A stretch of 5,680 nucleotides of DNA, from positions 1 through 5,680 of the forward strand of contig CAMLFJ010000248.1 of assembly GCA_946479205.1 (NCBI GenBank), written 5' to 3'. This DNA comes from an uncultured bacterium (GTDB lineage: Bacteria > Methylomirabilota > Methylomirabilia > Rokubacteriales > CSP1-6). The position numbers were made by a program, and so were the translations under genes. This document shows, piece by piece, positions 1-5,680 of the stretch; the first letter of the stretch is position 1, and each line of letters starts with the position of its first letter. The notes below the pieces were generated by a model. The model was not told where the DNA came from, ran no database searches, and saw only the letters and a program-made list of their open reading frames with translations.

Positions 1-228
<228 letters not shown>

Positions 229-237
229 AGGGTGCGG

Positions 238-243
238 CCTCCT
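238..243 (-). promoter_or_regulatory. Ribosome binding site of the ABC ATPase gene
   Basis: The minus strand reads AGGAGG here, 9 nt before the ATG at 228. It fixes the start of the ABC ATPase. It sits in the 30-nt gap after ltaE, where I see no separate promoter or terminator. Confidence 0.8.
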
Positions 244-258
244 CTGGGGTGCGGGCGG

Positions 259-1296
259 CTACCAGGCCGCCGTGATCTCTCGGAAGGCCTCGAGGGCCCG
301 CTCGATGTCGTCGGCGTCGACGTCCTTGTGGGTCACGCACCGGATGGTGCCGGGACCGGTCTGGTGGATCTTCACCTTGCGGGCCAGGCAGCCGGTGACC
401 AGCTCGGCGGCGCCGCCGTCGCGGTCCACCCGGAAGATGACGATGTTGGTCTGCACGGTGGCCAGGTCCAGGCCGACCCGGGGGAGGCGGCTCACCCCCT
501 CGGCGAGGTGACGGCAATTGACGTGGTCCTGGGCGAGCCGGTCCACCATCGAATCCAGCGCGACGAGCCCGGCCGCGGCCAGCACGCCGACCTGGCGCAT
601 GCCGCCGCCCAGCATCTTCCGCACCCGCCGGGCGCGCGTCACGAACTCGCGCGAGCCGCACACCAGTGAGCCGACCGGGGCTCCGAGGCCCTTGGACAGG
701 CAGAAGGTGAGCGAGTCCACCGGCCGCGCGAAGTCGGCGACGGGCCGCCCGAGGGCGATCGCCGCGTTGAAGAGCCGCGCGCCGTCGAGGTGCACCGGCA
801 CCCCGGCCGCGCGGGCCGCCGCAGCCACCGCCTCGATCTCCTCGGGGGTGCAGCAGGTGCCGCCGTGGCGGTTGTGGGTGTTCTCGACCGCGACCAGCCC
901 GGTCATCGGGATGTGGATGTTATTGGGGCGGATGTGCTCGCGCACCTGCGCGGGCGTCAGGAAGCCGCGCGCGGTCTTGACCGGCAGGGTCTGCACGCCG
1001 CCGAAGACGGCCGCTCCCGCGCCCTCGTAGTTGAAGATGTGGGAGTCGGCGTCGAGCACCACTTCCTGGCCCGCGCGGGTCTGGGCCAGGACCGAGACGA
1101 GATTACCCTGGGTGCCGGAGGAGACGAACAGGGCCGCCTCCTTGCCGGTGCGGCGGGCCGCGGTGTCCTCGAGACGCCGGACCGTCGGATCCTCCTCCCA
1201 GACGTCGTCGCCCACTTCGGCGTGCGCCATCGCGTCGCGCATCGCCTGGGTCGGGAGGGTGAGGGTATCGGATCGGAGATCGACGACGTCGTGCAT
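259..1296 (-). CDS. ltaE: Low-specificity L-threonine aldolase (PLP-dependent)
   Basis: This cytoplasmic fold-type I PLP enzyme splits L-threonine or L-allo-threonine to glycine and acetaldehyde, and often cleaves other beta-hydroxy amino acids. The 345-residue length is normal for the family. It opens with VDLRSDTLTLPTQAMRDAM, the family hallmark, followed by EVGDDVWEEDPTV (27-39). Further marks are SSGTQGNL (59-66), DSHIFNYE with His86 placed to stack on PLP, ENTHNRHGGT (138-147), HLDGAR (169-174), and LSKGLGAPVGS with the PLP-binding Lys202. Near the C terminus, Arg319 in GTIRCVTH is the likely substrate-carboxylate ligand. The ATG at 1296 has GAGG 6 nt upstream, inside the end of bamD, and the two genes are 3 nt apart, which suggests translational coupling. 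The strict L-threonine aldolase and the low-specificity enzyme cannot be separated by eye. I see no truncation or missing key residue. Confidence 0.95.
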   Translation of the reverse strand: MHDVVDLRSDTLTLPTQAMRDAMAHAEVGDDVWEEDPTVRRLEDTAARRTGKEAALFVSSGTQGNLVSVLAQTRAGQEVVLDADSHIFNYEGAGAAVFGGVQTLPVKTARGFLTPAQVREHIRPNNIHIPMTGLVAVENTHNRHGGTCCTPEEIEAVAAAARAAGVPVHLDGARLFNAAIALGRPVADFARPVDSLTFCLSKGLGAPVGSLVCGSREFVTRARRVRKMLGGGMRQVGVLAAAGLVALDSMVDRLAQDHVNCRHLAEGVSRLPRVGLDLATVQTNIVIFRVDRDGGAAELVTGCLARKVKIHQTGPGTIRCVTHKDVDADDIERALEAFREITAAW

Positions 1297-1299
1297 GAC

Positions 1300-2088
1300 T
1301 TACCTCGCGGCCTGGAGGCGTTGCGCGGCGCGCTTGCCCCACTCCGTGTAAGGGTACTCATCGGCCAGCTGCCGGTACATGCGCTGGGATTCCTCGGCCC
1401 GTCCGTCGCCGGAATATACCTCACCCAGCCGGAAGAGCGCCTCCGGGATCACGAGGGTGCGCGGGTACTCCTTGACGACCTTCTCCAGCCGCTGGCGGGC
1501 CGCCCCCGGGTTGCCCTGGTTGATGTAGTACGCGGCGACCCACAGCTCCTTCTGGGCCAGGCGGCCCCGGCAGATGTCGATCTTGGCGAGGGCGTCCGCC
1601 GCGTACCGGCTCTCCGGGTACTCGCGGACGAGGACCTTGAACGTGTCCATCGCCTTCCGGGTGATCTCCTGGTCCTGCTCGACCGGCTTCATCTGGTCGT
1701 AGTAGCTCATCGAGAGCCGGTACTGCACGAGGTCCGCGATCTGGTGCCGCGGGTAGAAGGCCATGAAGCCTTCGAACTCCTTGATCGCCTTGTCGAACTG
1801 TCCTTCGCGGTAGAATGCCTCGCCGATCAGGAAGCGGGCCCGCGGCGCGTAGCTCGATTGCGGATGCCGCTCCGCGACCTTGCGGAACGCGGTCCGCGCC
1901 TCATCGTACCGGCTCTTGTTGAGCTGGTTCTCGCCTTCCGAGTAGAGCTCGGAGGCAGGCGGCAGCGCCTGCGGGCGCTGGCGGAAGAAGTCCGCAATCG
2001 TCGTGCACCCGCTCAGGAGCAGGAGCAGACTCACCAGCGTCGCGGGAACCAAGAGGAATTTGAGACGCATCGGCCAGTGGTTGGCCAT
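1300..2088 (-). CDS. bamD: Outer membrane protein assembly factor BamD (TPR lipoprotein)
   Basis: BamD is the essential lipoprotein partner of BamA in the BAM complex. It sits on the periplasmic face of the outer membrane and helps insert beta-barrel proteins. From the chosen start the product has 262 residues (E. coli BamD has about 245). It shows a signal peptide with hydrophobic core LVPATLVSLLLLL and lipobox LSGC, with lipidated Cys28. TPR-like helices follow: ELYSEGENQL..RYDEARTAFRKVAERHP, then EAFYREGQFDKAIKEFEGFMAFYP, then the block LVREYPESRYAADAL..RLAQKELWVAAYY, which closely resembles E. coli BamD, and finally EKVVKEYPRT. The frame stays open to an ATG at 2136, but a promoter lies between the two ATGs, so that start is unlikely. 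The start at 2088 has only a GGGGG stretch upstream. A third ATG at 2070 gives the most typical lipoprotein signal (MRLKFLLV) and is a good alternative. The gene is followed directly by ltaE. Confidence 0.92.
   Translation of the reverse strand: MANHWPMRLKFLLVPATLVSLLLLLSGCTTIADFFRQRPQALPPASELYSEGENQLNKSRYDEARTAFRKVAERHPQSSYAPRARFLIGEAFYREGQFDKAIKEFEGFMAFYPRHQIADLVQYRLSMSYYDQMKPVEQDQEITRKAMDTFKVLVREYPESRYAADALAKIDICRGRLAQKELWVAAYYINQGNPGAARQRLEKVVKEYPRTLVIPEALFRLGEVYSGDGRAEESQRMYRQLADEYPYTEWGKRAAQRLQAAR
1303..1306 (-). promoter_or_regulatory. Ribosome binding site of ltaE, inside the end of bamD
   Basis: The minus strand reads GAGGTAAGTCATG. GAGG covers the last bamD codons, TAA is the bamD stop, and the ltaE ATG follows. 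A ribosome finishing bamD therefore stops on top of the ltaE start region, the usual geometry for coupled translation. Confidence 0.7.
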
Positions 2089-2101
2089 CGATTGGCCCCC
2101 A

Positions 2102-2130
2102 GTTGTAAGGGCGGAAGTCTGGAAAGTCAA
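2102..2130 (-). promoter_or_regulatory. Sigma70-like promoter for bamD-ltaE-ABC transporter
   Basis: On the minus strand, -35 TTGACT (2125-2130, 5 of 6 matches) is separated by exactly 17 bp from -10 TACAAC (2102-2107, 4 of 6). The predicted transcription start is near 2095. This leaves about 7 nt before the ATG at 2088, or about 25 nt before the ATG at 2070. It argues against the upstream ATG at 2136 and suggests the bamD group is transcribed apart from msrBA. Confidence 0.55.
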
Positions 2131-2204
2131 GGACATCGTGCGGGGGTCGCACCCGGCCGGCCAGGGACCCCACCGGACGGCTTCCTGGGCGGACGGGTCA
2201 GAGT

Positions 2205-2230
2205 CGCCGGGGCCTCACCGGGCCCCGGCG
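2205..2230 (-). terminator. Perfect 10-bp GC hairpin around the msrA stop codon; possible terminator or 3' stabiliser
   Basis: CGCCGGGGCC (2205-2214) and GGCCCCGGCG (2221-2230) are perfect inverted repeats around a 6-nt loop, TCACCG, that contains the msrA stop (TGA on the minus strand). On the minus strand the stem is followed by GACTCTGACC, with no run of T, so it is not a classical intrinsic terminator. It could slow polymerase before a factor-dependent end, or protect the 3' end of the msrBA message. Its position between msrA and the bamD promoter fits the end of a transcription unit. Confidence 0.45.
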
Positions 2231-2817
2231 CGGTCCTTCGAGGCCGGGCCCCAGATCGCTTCCAGGCGCTGGTCACGGCCGCAGCCGGCCCGGTAGAGCT
2301 TGTACCGGACCGGGTTCTTCTTGTAGAAGTCCTGGTGGTAGTCCTCCGCGGGCCAGAACTTCGAGGCGGCCGCGATCTCGGTCACGACCGGCTTCTGGAG
2401 GCGCCGCGTCACCAGGGTCCGGGACTCCTCCGCCAGCCGGCGCTGGGTCTCGTCGTGCGTGAAGATGGCCGCCCGGTACTGGCTACCCGCGTCGCAGAAC
2501 TGGGCGTTCGCGGTCAGGGGGTCGATGTTGCGCCAGAACACCTCGAGGAGCTGGGCATAGGTGACCTTCGCGGGGTCGTACACCACCTCGACCGCCTCGG
2601 CATGACCGGTCCGGCCTGCCGAGACCTGCTCGTAGGTCGGATTCGCGGCGTGGCCGCCGGTGTAGCCGGAGGTGGTCGAGAGGACGCCGTCGAGCTTGTC
2701 GAACGGCGGCTCCATGCACCAGAAGCAGCCGCCCGCGAAGGTCGCCCGGGCGCGCTCCTGCGCGTCCGCGATTCCGACCGCGGCCAGGACGAGCAGGCCC
2801 GCGATGATCGCCCGCAT
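2215..2817 (-). CDS. msrA: Exported peptide methionine sulfoxide reductase MsrA
   Basis: MsrA reduces the S form of methionine sulfoxide in oxidised proteins. The 200-residue product starts with a Sec-type signal peptide (MRAIIAGLLVLAAVGIADA, probable cleavage after ADA at residue 19), so it should act in the periplasm. The active-site motif GGCFWCMEPPF has catalytic Cys31 and a second Cys at 34. Other family marks are SGYTGGHAANPTYEQVSAG (50-68), GHAEAV (71-76), GSQYR (111-115) and EDYHQDFY (158-165). Cys179 in LYRAGCGRD is well placed as the resolving cysteine. Cys108 is also present. The start at 2817 lies 3 nt after the msrB stop with only a weak GGCGGG upstream, so translation is probably coupled to msrB. 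Length and motifs are complete. Assignment to MsrA is secure. The periplasmic location is inferred from the leader. Confidence 0.96.
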   Translation of the reverse strand: MRAIIAGLLVLAAVGIADAQERARATFAGGCFWCMEPPFDKLDGVLSTTSGYTGGHAANPTYEQVSAGRTGHAEAVEVVYDPAKVTYAQLLEVFWRNIDPLTANAQFCDAGSQYRAAIFTHDETQRRLAEESRTLVTRRLQKPVVTEIAAASKFWPAEDYHQDFYKKNPVRYKLYRAGCGRDQRLEAIWGPASKDRAGAR

Positions 2818-2820
2818 CGC

Positions 2821-3312
2821 TCAGGCCCGCCGGAACGTCAGGGCGACGCCGTTCATGCAGTAGCGCAGCCCGGTCGGCTTCGGCCCATCGTCGAACACGT
2901 GTCCCAGGTGGCCGCCGCAGCGCCGGCAATGCACCTCGGTCCGAGCCATGAACAAGGTTCGGTCCGTGGACGTCCCGACCGCGTTCGGCAGCGGGGCCCA
3001 GAAGCTCGGCCAGCCGGTCCGGCTGTCGAACTTCGCGTCCGACGAGAAGAGGGGCAGATCGCACCCGGTACAGTGGTAGGCCCCGCGGCCGTACTCCTTG
3101 TCGAGCGGGCTGCTCCCGGGGTACTCGGTCCCGTGCTTGCGCAGCACGGAGAACTGCGCCGGGGTGAGCCGCTGCTGCCACTCGGCGTCGCTCATCGCCA
3201 CCTCGAACCTCGTGGGCGCCTGGCTCGCCTTGTCGTCCGCACCGACGAAGCGGGCGACCGCTCCCGCCGCCGCCGTGACCAGTCCCATCCCGAGAAGCCG
3301 CCGTCTCGTCAT
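2821..3312 (-). CDS. msrB: Exported peptide methionine (R)-S-oxide reductase MsrB, one-Cys type
   Basis: MsrB reduces the R form of methionine sulfoxide, complementing MsrA. The 163-residue product begins MTRRRLLGMGLVTAAAGAVA, a twin-arginine leader (TRRRLL), so folded, metal-loaded export by Tat is likely. The core includes LRKHGTEYPGSSPL (57-70), zinc Cys pairs C81/C84 (YHCTGC) and C129/C132 (CRRC), FDSRTGWPSFW (95-105), GGHLGHVFDDGP (133-144) and RYCMNG with catalytic Cys152. The position that holds the resolving Cys in E. coli-type MsrB (SGCGWPSF) is Thr99 here. The only cysteines are the four zinc ligands and Cys152, so it is a one-Cys enzyme that must be recycled directly by a thioredoxin-like or other periplasmic reductant. 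The ATG at 3312 has AGGAGG with a 5-nt spacer. It is the first gene of the msrBA pair. Confidence 0.96.
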   Translation of the reverse strand: MTRRRLLGMGLVTAAAGAVARFVGADDKASQAPTRFEVAMSDAEWQQRLTPAQFSVLRKHGTEYPGSSPLDKEYGRGAYHCTGCDLPLFSSDAKFDSRTGWPSFWAPLPNAVGTSTDRTLFMARTEVHCRRCGGHLGHVFDDGPKPTGLRYCMNGVALTFRRA

Positions 3313-3317
3313 GTCAG

Positions 3318-3323
3318 CCTCCT
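3318..3323 (-). promoter_or_regulatory. Strong ribosome binding site of msrB
   Basis: The minus strand reads ACAGGAGGCTGACATG. A full AGGAGG lies 5 nt before the msrB ATG and fixes that start. Confidence 0.85.
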
Positions 3324-3357
3324 GTTCCCAGCGCCGTGGCCTGCCACCTGCTCGACA

Positions 3358-3388
3358 AGTATGCCCCCGGGAGCGTCCCGCATGTCAC
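3358..3388 (-). promoter_or_regulatory. Candidate weak promoter for msrBA
   Basis: On the minus strand GTGACA (3383-3388, 5 of 6 to the -35 consensus) and CATACT (3358-3363, 4 of 6 to the -10) are 19 bp apart. This would start transcription near 3351, giving a leader of about 38 nt that includes the msrB ribosome binding site. A short inverted repeat, CGGGA-GCG-TCCCG (3368-3380), lies in the spacer and could be an operator. The spacing is long and the match modest, so this is tentative. Confidence 0.3.
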
Positions 3389-3436
3389 AGGCCCGTGAAC
3401 AACGGTCCGCGATGGCGACACGCGCGGGGCTTGACG

Positions 3437-3467
3437 TTGACAGGGCCGGGGGCCGCTACATTATGAT
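3437..3467 (+). promoter_or_regulatory. Promoter of the LarA-like gene, possibly giving a leaderless mRNA
   Basis: A perfect -35 TTGACA (3437-3442) and a -10 TATGAT (3462-3467, 5 of 6) are 19 bp apart. An overlapping TTGACG lies just upstream at 3431. Counting the last -10 base as position -7 puts the start site at 3474, the A of the ATG. No Shine-Dalgarno-like purine run precedes this ATG, which agrees with leaderless initiation. The 19-bp spacer is longer than the optimal 17. Confidence 0.55.
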
Positions 3468-3473
3468 TTCGCC

Positions 3474-4745
3474 ATGCCGCTGGGATCGGTGACGCTCCCC
3501 ACGATGCACCGGGTGCGGCAGACCTTTGCCCGCACCCGCCTGGAAGACATCCCCGGCGGGGTCAGGAAGACCCTGGCCGCCGCGGGCCTGCCCATCAAGC
3601 GCGGGGACACGGTGGCGGTGGGGGCGGGCAGCCGGGGGATCGCCAACATCGCGGTCATCGTCCGGGCGACAGTGGACTGGCTCCGGGAGCAGGGGGCCCG
3701 GCCCTTCGTGTTCCCGGCCATGGGCAGCCACGGCGGGGCTACCGCCGAGGGGCAGCGCTCGGTGCTGGAGCACTACGGGATCACGGACGACACCATGGGC
3801 TGCGAGGTCCGGGCCACCATGGACGTGGTTCAGGTGGGGGAGGCCCTGGGGCTGCCGGTCTGGCTCGACCGGGCCGCGTCCGAGGCCGACTGGATCGGGG
3901 TGGTCAACCGGGTCAAGCCCCACACCGACTTCAAGGGCTCGATCGAGTCCGGGCTCTTCAAGATGATGACGATCGGGCTCGGCAAGTACCGCGGGGCCAC
4001 CCAGTACCACCGGGCCAACGTCAATCACGGCTACGAGACGGTGATCACCGCGGTGGGGCGCGAGATGCTCGCGAAGGCCCGCATCGGGTTCGGGCTCGGC
4101 ATCGTGGAGAACGGCTACGACGAGACCGCGTGCGTGGAAGCCTTCAACGCGGCGGATCTCGAGGCGGGCGAGCGGCGGCTGCTCAAGGACGCGCGGGCCT
4201 GGATGGCCCGGTTGCCCTTCTCCCCGATCGACGTGCTCGTGGTCGAGGAGATCGGCAAGAACGTGTCCGGCTCCGGCATGGACACCAACGTGATCGGCCG
4301 CCCGTCGAACCCGCACGAGCCCTTCCCGGCCGACCCGAAGATCCTGTGGATCGTGGCCCTCGATCTCACCGACGAGAGCGGAGGCAACGCCACCGGGATC
4401 GGCAACGCCGACTTCACCACCCGCCGGCTCGCCGAGAAGATCGACTGGAAGCCGACCGCCATCAACACGCTCACCGCCTGCGCCCCCAACGGGGCCAAGC
4501 TGCCGCTCGTGTTCGAGAGCGACCGCGAGGCGGTCGAGAACGCGCTGAACTGCATCGGCCTCACCCCGCCCGAGCGCGCCCGCGTGATCCGCATCCGGAG
4601 CACGCTGATGCTGGGCGAGATCGAGTGCTCGGAAGCCCTGCTGCCGGAGATCGCGAAGCGTCCCGACCTGACCGTGGTCGGCCCCGGCCGGCCCCTCGGG
4701 TTCGACGCGGCCGGCCAGATCATCCCGCTGCGCTCATCCCCCTGA
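3474..4745 (+). CDS. LarA-like (lactate racemase domain, DUF2088) protein; putative nickel-pincer racemase/epimerase
   Basis: A 423-residue cytoplasmic protein with no signal peptide or membrane segment. The N-terminal half looks like the LarA N-terminal domain: VAVGAGSRGIANI (48-60, Arg54), FPAMGSHGGATAEGQ (80-94, His86), NRVKPHTDFKGSIESGLFKMM (from 145; His150 and Lys163) and QYHR (His179). The spacing of Arg54, His86, His150, Lys163 and His179 follows, as I recall it, LarA Arg75, His108, His174, Lys184 and His200; the last interval, Lys to His, is 16 in both. These would bind the nickel-pincer cofactor and substrate. The C-terminal half has VVEEIGKNVSGSGMDTNVIG (from 256), typical of this subgroup. 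LarA homologues racemise or epimerise hydroxyacids, but the substrate here is unknown. No larB, larC or larE is seen. The start at 3474 is favoured by the promoter; ATG 3504 is the alternative. It diverges from msrBA and precedes a transporter gene. Confidence 0.85.
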   Translation: MPLGSVTLPTMHRVRQTFARTRLEDIPGGVRKTLAAAGLPIKRGDTVAVGAGSRGIANIAVIVRATVDWLREQGARPFVFPAMGSHGGATAEGQRSVLEHYGITDDTMGCEVRATMDVVQVGEALGLPVWLDRAASEADWIGVVNRVKPHTDFKGSIESGLFKMMTIGLGKYRGATQYHRANVNHGYETVITAVGREMLAKARIGFGLGIVENGYDETACVEAFNAADLEAGERRLLKDARAWMARLPFSPIDVLVVEEIGKNVSGSGMDTNVIGRPSNPHEPFPADPKILWIVALDLTDESGGNATGIGNADFTTRRLAEKIDWKPTAINTLTACAPNGAKLPLVFESDREAVENALNCIGLTPPERARVIRIRSTLMLGEIECSEALLPEIAKRPDLTVVGPGRPLGFDAAGQIIPLRSSP

Positions 4746-4773
4746 CGGACAGCAGCGCGCTCGCCGCCGGCCC

Positions 4774-4803
4774 TTGACAGACGCCCGCGGCGCAAGATAC
4801 AGT
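4774..4803 (+). promoter_or_regulatory. Promoter of the solute-binding protein gene
   Basis: A perfect -35 TTGACA (4774-4779) is followed after 18 bp by TACAGT (4798-4803, 4 of 6 to TATAAT). Transcription would start near 4810 and leave a leader of about 52 nt. The promoter begins 28 bp after the stop of the LarA-like gene, so the transporter can be expressed apart from it. I see no intrinsic terminator in the 116-bp gap. Confidence 0.5.
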
Positions 4804-4850
4804 CCGCACACACCTTTCCCGATTCATCGTCCCGACCCGTTCCCTCAGTG

Positions 4851-4856
4851 AGGAGG
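4851..4856 (+). promoter_or_regulatory. Strong ribosome binding site of the solute-binding protein gene
   Basis: AGGAGG, inside the longer AGGAGGAG, lies 5 nt before the ATG at 4862. It fixes the start and suggests high translation, as expected for an abundant periplasmic binding protein. Confidence 0.85.
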
Positions 4857-4861
4857 AGTCT

Positions 4862-5680
4862 ATGGCACCACTCAATCGCCGTCAGTTCCTGACGACCACC
4901 GGCGCCGGCCTCGCCGGCATCCTCGCCACCCGCGTGCCGCCGGCCCGGGGCCAGCAGCGCGAGATCTCATACCTCTGCTGGAACAACTTCGCGCCCGCGT
5001 CCGACAAGAAGATGGACGAGATCGGCCAGCGCTTCACCAAGGACACCGGGATCAAGCTCAAGATCGACCACATCTCCCACATGGGCCCCCAGCAGGCCAA
5101 GTACGCCTCCGAGGTCCAGACCCAGGCGGGCCACGATCTGGTGGAGATGCGCATGCACTTCCCGTGGCTGTACGAGCCACAGCTCGTGGACGTCTCCGAC
5201 GTGGTGGCCGGGCTCGAGAAGCAGTACGGCAAGGCCATCGCCTCCTCGTACGAGGGGGCGCACGTCAAGGGCGTGTGGCGGGCGGTGCCCCAGTACCACG
5301 GGATGTTCGTGGCGACCTACCGGGAGGATCTCTTCAAGAAGGCGAGCCTGAAGGTGCCGGATACCTGGGAGGATCTCTACACCGTCGGCAAGGAGCTCAA
5401 GAAGATGGGGAACCCGGTGGGGATCCCCATCTCGCAGAACTACGATTCGATCTCCACCGCGGGGCCGGTGCTGTGGTCGTTCGGCGGCATGGAGGTGGAC
5501 AAGGACGGCAAGACGGTGCGCATCAACTCGCCCGCCACCGTGCAGACCATCGAGTGGTACCAGAAGATGTTCCGCGACTGCATGGAGCCCGAGGTGCTGT
5601 CCTGGTCGGACGCGAGCAACAACGAGTCCATCCAGCAGGGCAAGGCGGGCTGGATCCACAACCCGGTCTCGGCCTACATC
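4862..5680 (+). CDS. Family 1 extracellular solute-binding protein of an ABC importer, Tat-exported, C-terminal part missing
   Basis: This is the periplasmic receptor of an ABC uptake system; it captures the solute and passes it to the membrane subunits. The frame is open for 273 codons to the right edge; full members usually have about 400-450 residues. The leader starts MAPLNRRQFLTTTGAG with the twin-arginine motif NRRQFL (5-10) and probable cleavage near PARG-QQ (about residue 30). The mature part follows the SBP_bac_1 pattern: ISYLCWNNFAP (35-45), a helix KKMDEIGQRFTKDTGIKLKI (49-68), HDLVEM (91-96), VPQYHG (142-147), the hallmark PDTWEDLYTVGKEL (166-179), and QQGKAGWIHNP (258-268). Such proteins usually bind sugars, polyols, glycerol-phosphate or, less often, polyamines, and the ligand cannot be told here. 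Permease and ATPase genes are expected downstream. Its neighbour upstream is the LarA-like enzyme. Confidence 0.92.
   Translation, partial: MAPLNRRQFLTTTGAGLAGILATRVPPARGQQREISYLCWNNFAPASDKKMDEIGQRFTKDTGIKLKIDHISHMGPQQAKYASEVQTQAGHDLVEMRMHFPWLYEPQLVDVSDVVAGLEKQYGKAIASSYEGAHVKGVWRAVPQYHGMFVATYREDLFKKASLKVPDTWEDLYTVGKELKKMGNPVGIPISQNYDSISTAGPVLWSFGGMEVDKDGKTVRINSPATVQTIEWYQKMFRDCMEPEVLSWSDASNNESIQQGKAGWIHNPVSAYI

Noticed and set aside
2089..2214. A possible extra small gene or RNA between msrA and bamD
   Set aside because: Only the hairpin at the msrA stop and the bamD promoter can be supported there. The remaining GC-rich sequence shows no ribosome binding site with a plausible short reading frame.
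790..3492. A 900-codon open frame on the plus strand, opposite ltaE, bamD, msrA and msrB
   Set aside because: It covers four well-recognised genes on the other strand and crosses their gaps. Its translation is rich in Arg, Gly, Ala, Val and Leu with no recognisable domain, as expected from an antisense frame in GC-rich DNA.
3456..4316. A 286-codon open frame on the minus strand inside the LarA-like gene
   Set aside because: It is antisense to a clear coding sequence, rich in His, Arg, Pro and Gly, and has no motif or ribosome binding site supporting it.
4746..4861. A possible riboswitch or intrinsic terminator before the solute-binding protein gene
   Set aside because: The leader after the predicted start is only about 52 nt. 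I see no strong stem followed by a T-run and no known riboswitch core.
4967..5659. A 230-codon minus-strand open frame opposite the solute-binding protein gene
   Set aside because: The plus strand encodes a clear Tat-exported binding protein with a strong ribosome binding site. The antisense frame is low-complexity and explained by base composition.

Overview
The window is high-GC DNA from a Gram-negative bacterium. A BamD-type outer-membrane assembly lipoprotein implies an outer membrane, and several products carry Sec, Tat or lipoprotein export signals. The GC-rich codon use, long open shadow frames and transporter-rich content would fit an environmental lineage such as Methylomirabilota/Rokubacteria or a deltaproteobacterium. 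That placement is inference from general impression only.

Minus-strand block (about 3351 down to 1). Read in its own direction it starts with msrB (Tat-type leader, zinc-binding, single catalytic Cys), followed 3 nt later by msrA (Sec leader, GGCFWC active site). Together they form an exported methionine-sulfoxide repair pair acting on both sulfoxide diastereomers. A perfect 10-bp GC hairpin encloses the msrA stop codon. After a gap holding a clear sigma70-like promoter comes bamD, then ltaE (low-specificity L-threonine aldolase, 3 nt after bamD), and then, 30 nt on, the first 76 codons of a peptide/nickel-type ABC transporter ATPase that leaves the window at base 1.

Divergent intergenic region (3313-3473). 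It carries the msrB ribosome binding site and, facing right, a promoter whose predicted start site falls on the first base of the next gene's ATG, so that gene may give a leaderless mRNA.

Plus-strand block (3474-5680). The first gene encodes a 423-residue protein with a LarA-like (DUF2088) domain. It belongs broadly to the superfamily of nickel-pincer-nucleotide racemases and epimerases, but no cofactor-synthesis genes are visible here. After a 116-bp gap with its own promoter and a strong Shine-Dalgarno comes a Tat-exported family 1 extracellular solute-binding protein, cut off by the right edge. It probably opens an ABC uptake operon for a sugar, polyol or similar solute. A plausible but unproven link is that the LarA-like enzyme acts on a hydroxyacid connected with what this transporter imports.

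Most of the window is ordinary metabolic and envelope gene content. I saw no CRISPR array, mobile element, tRNA or rRNA. The points that deserve a second look are the LarA-like protein and its possibly leaderless promoter, the exported MsrB/MsrA pair, and the mixed bamD-ltaE-transporter gene string.
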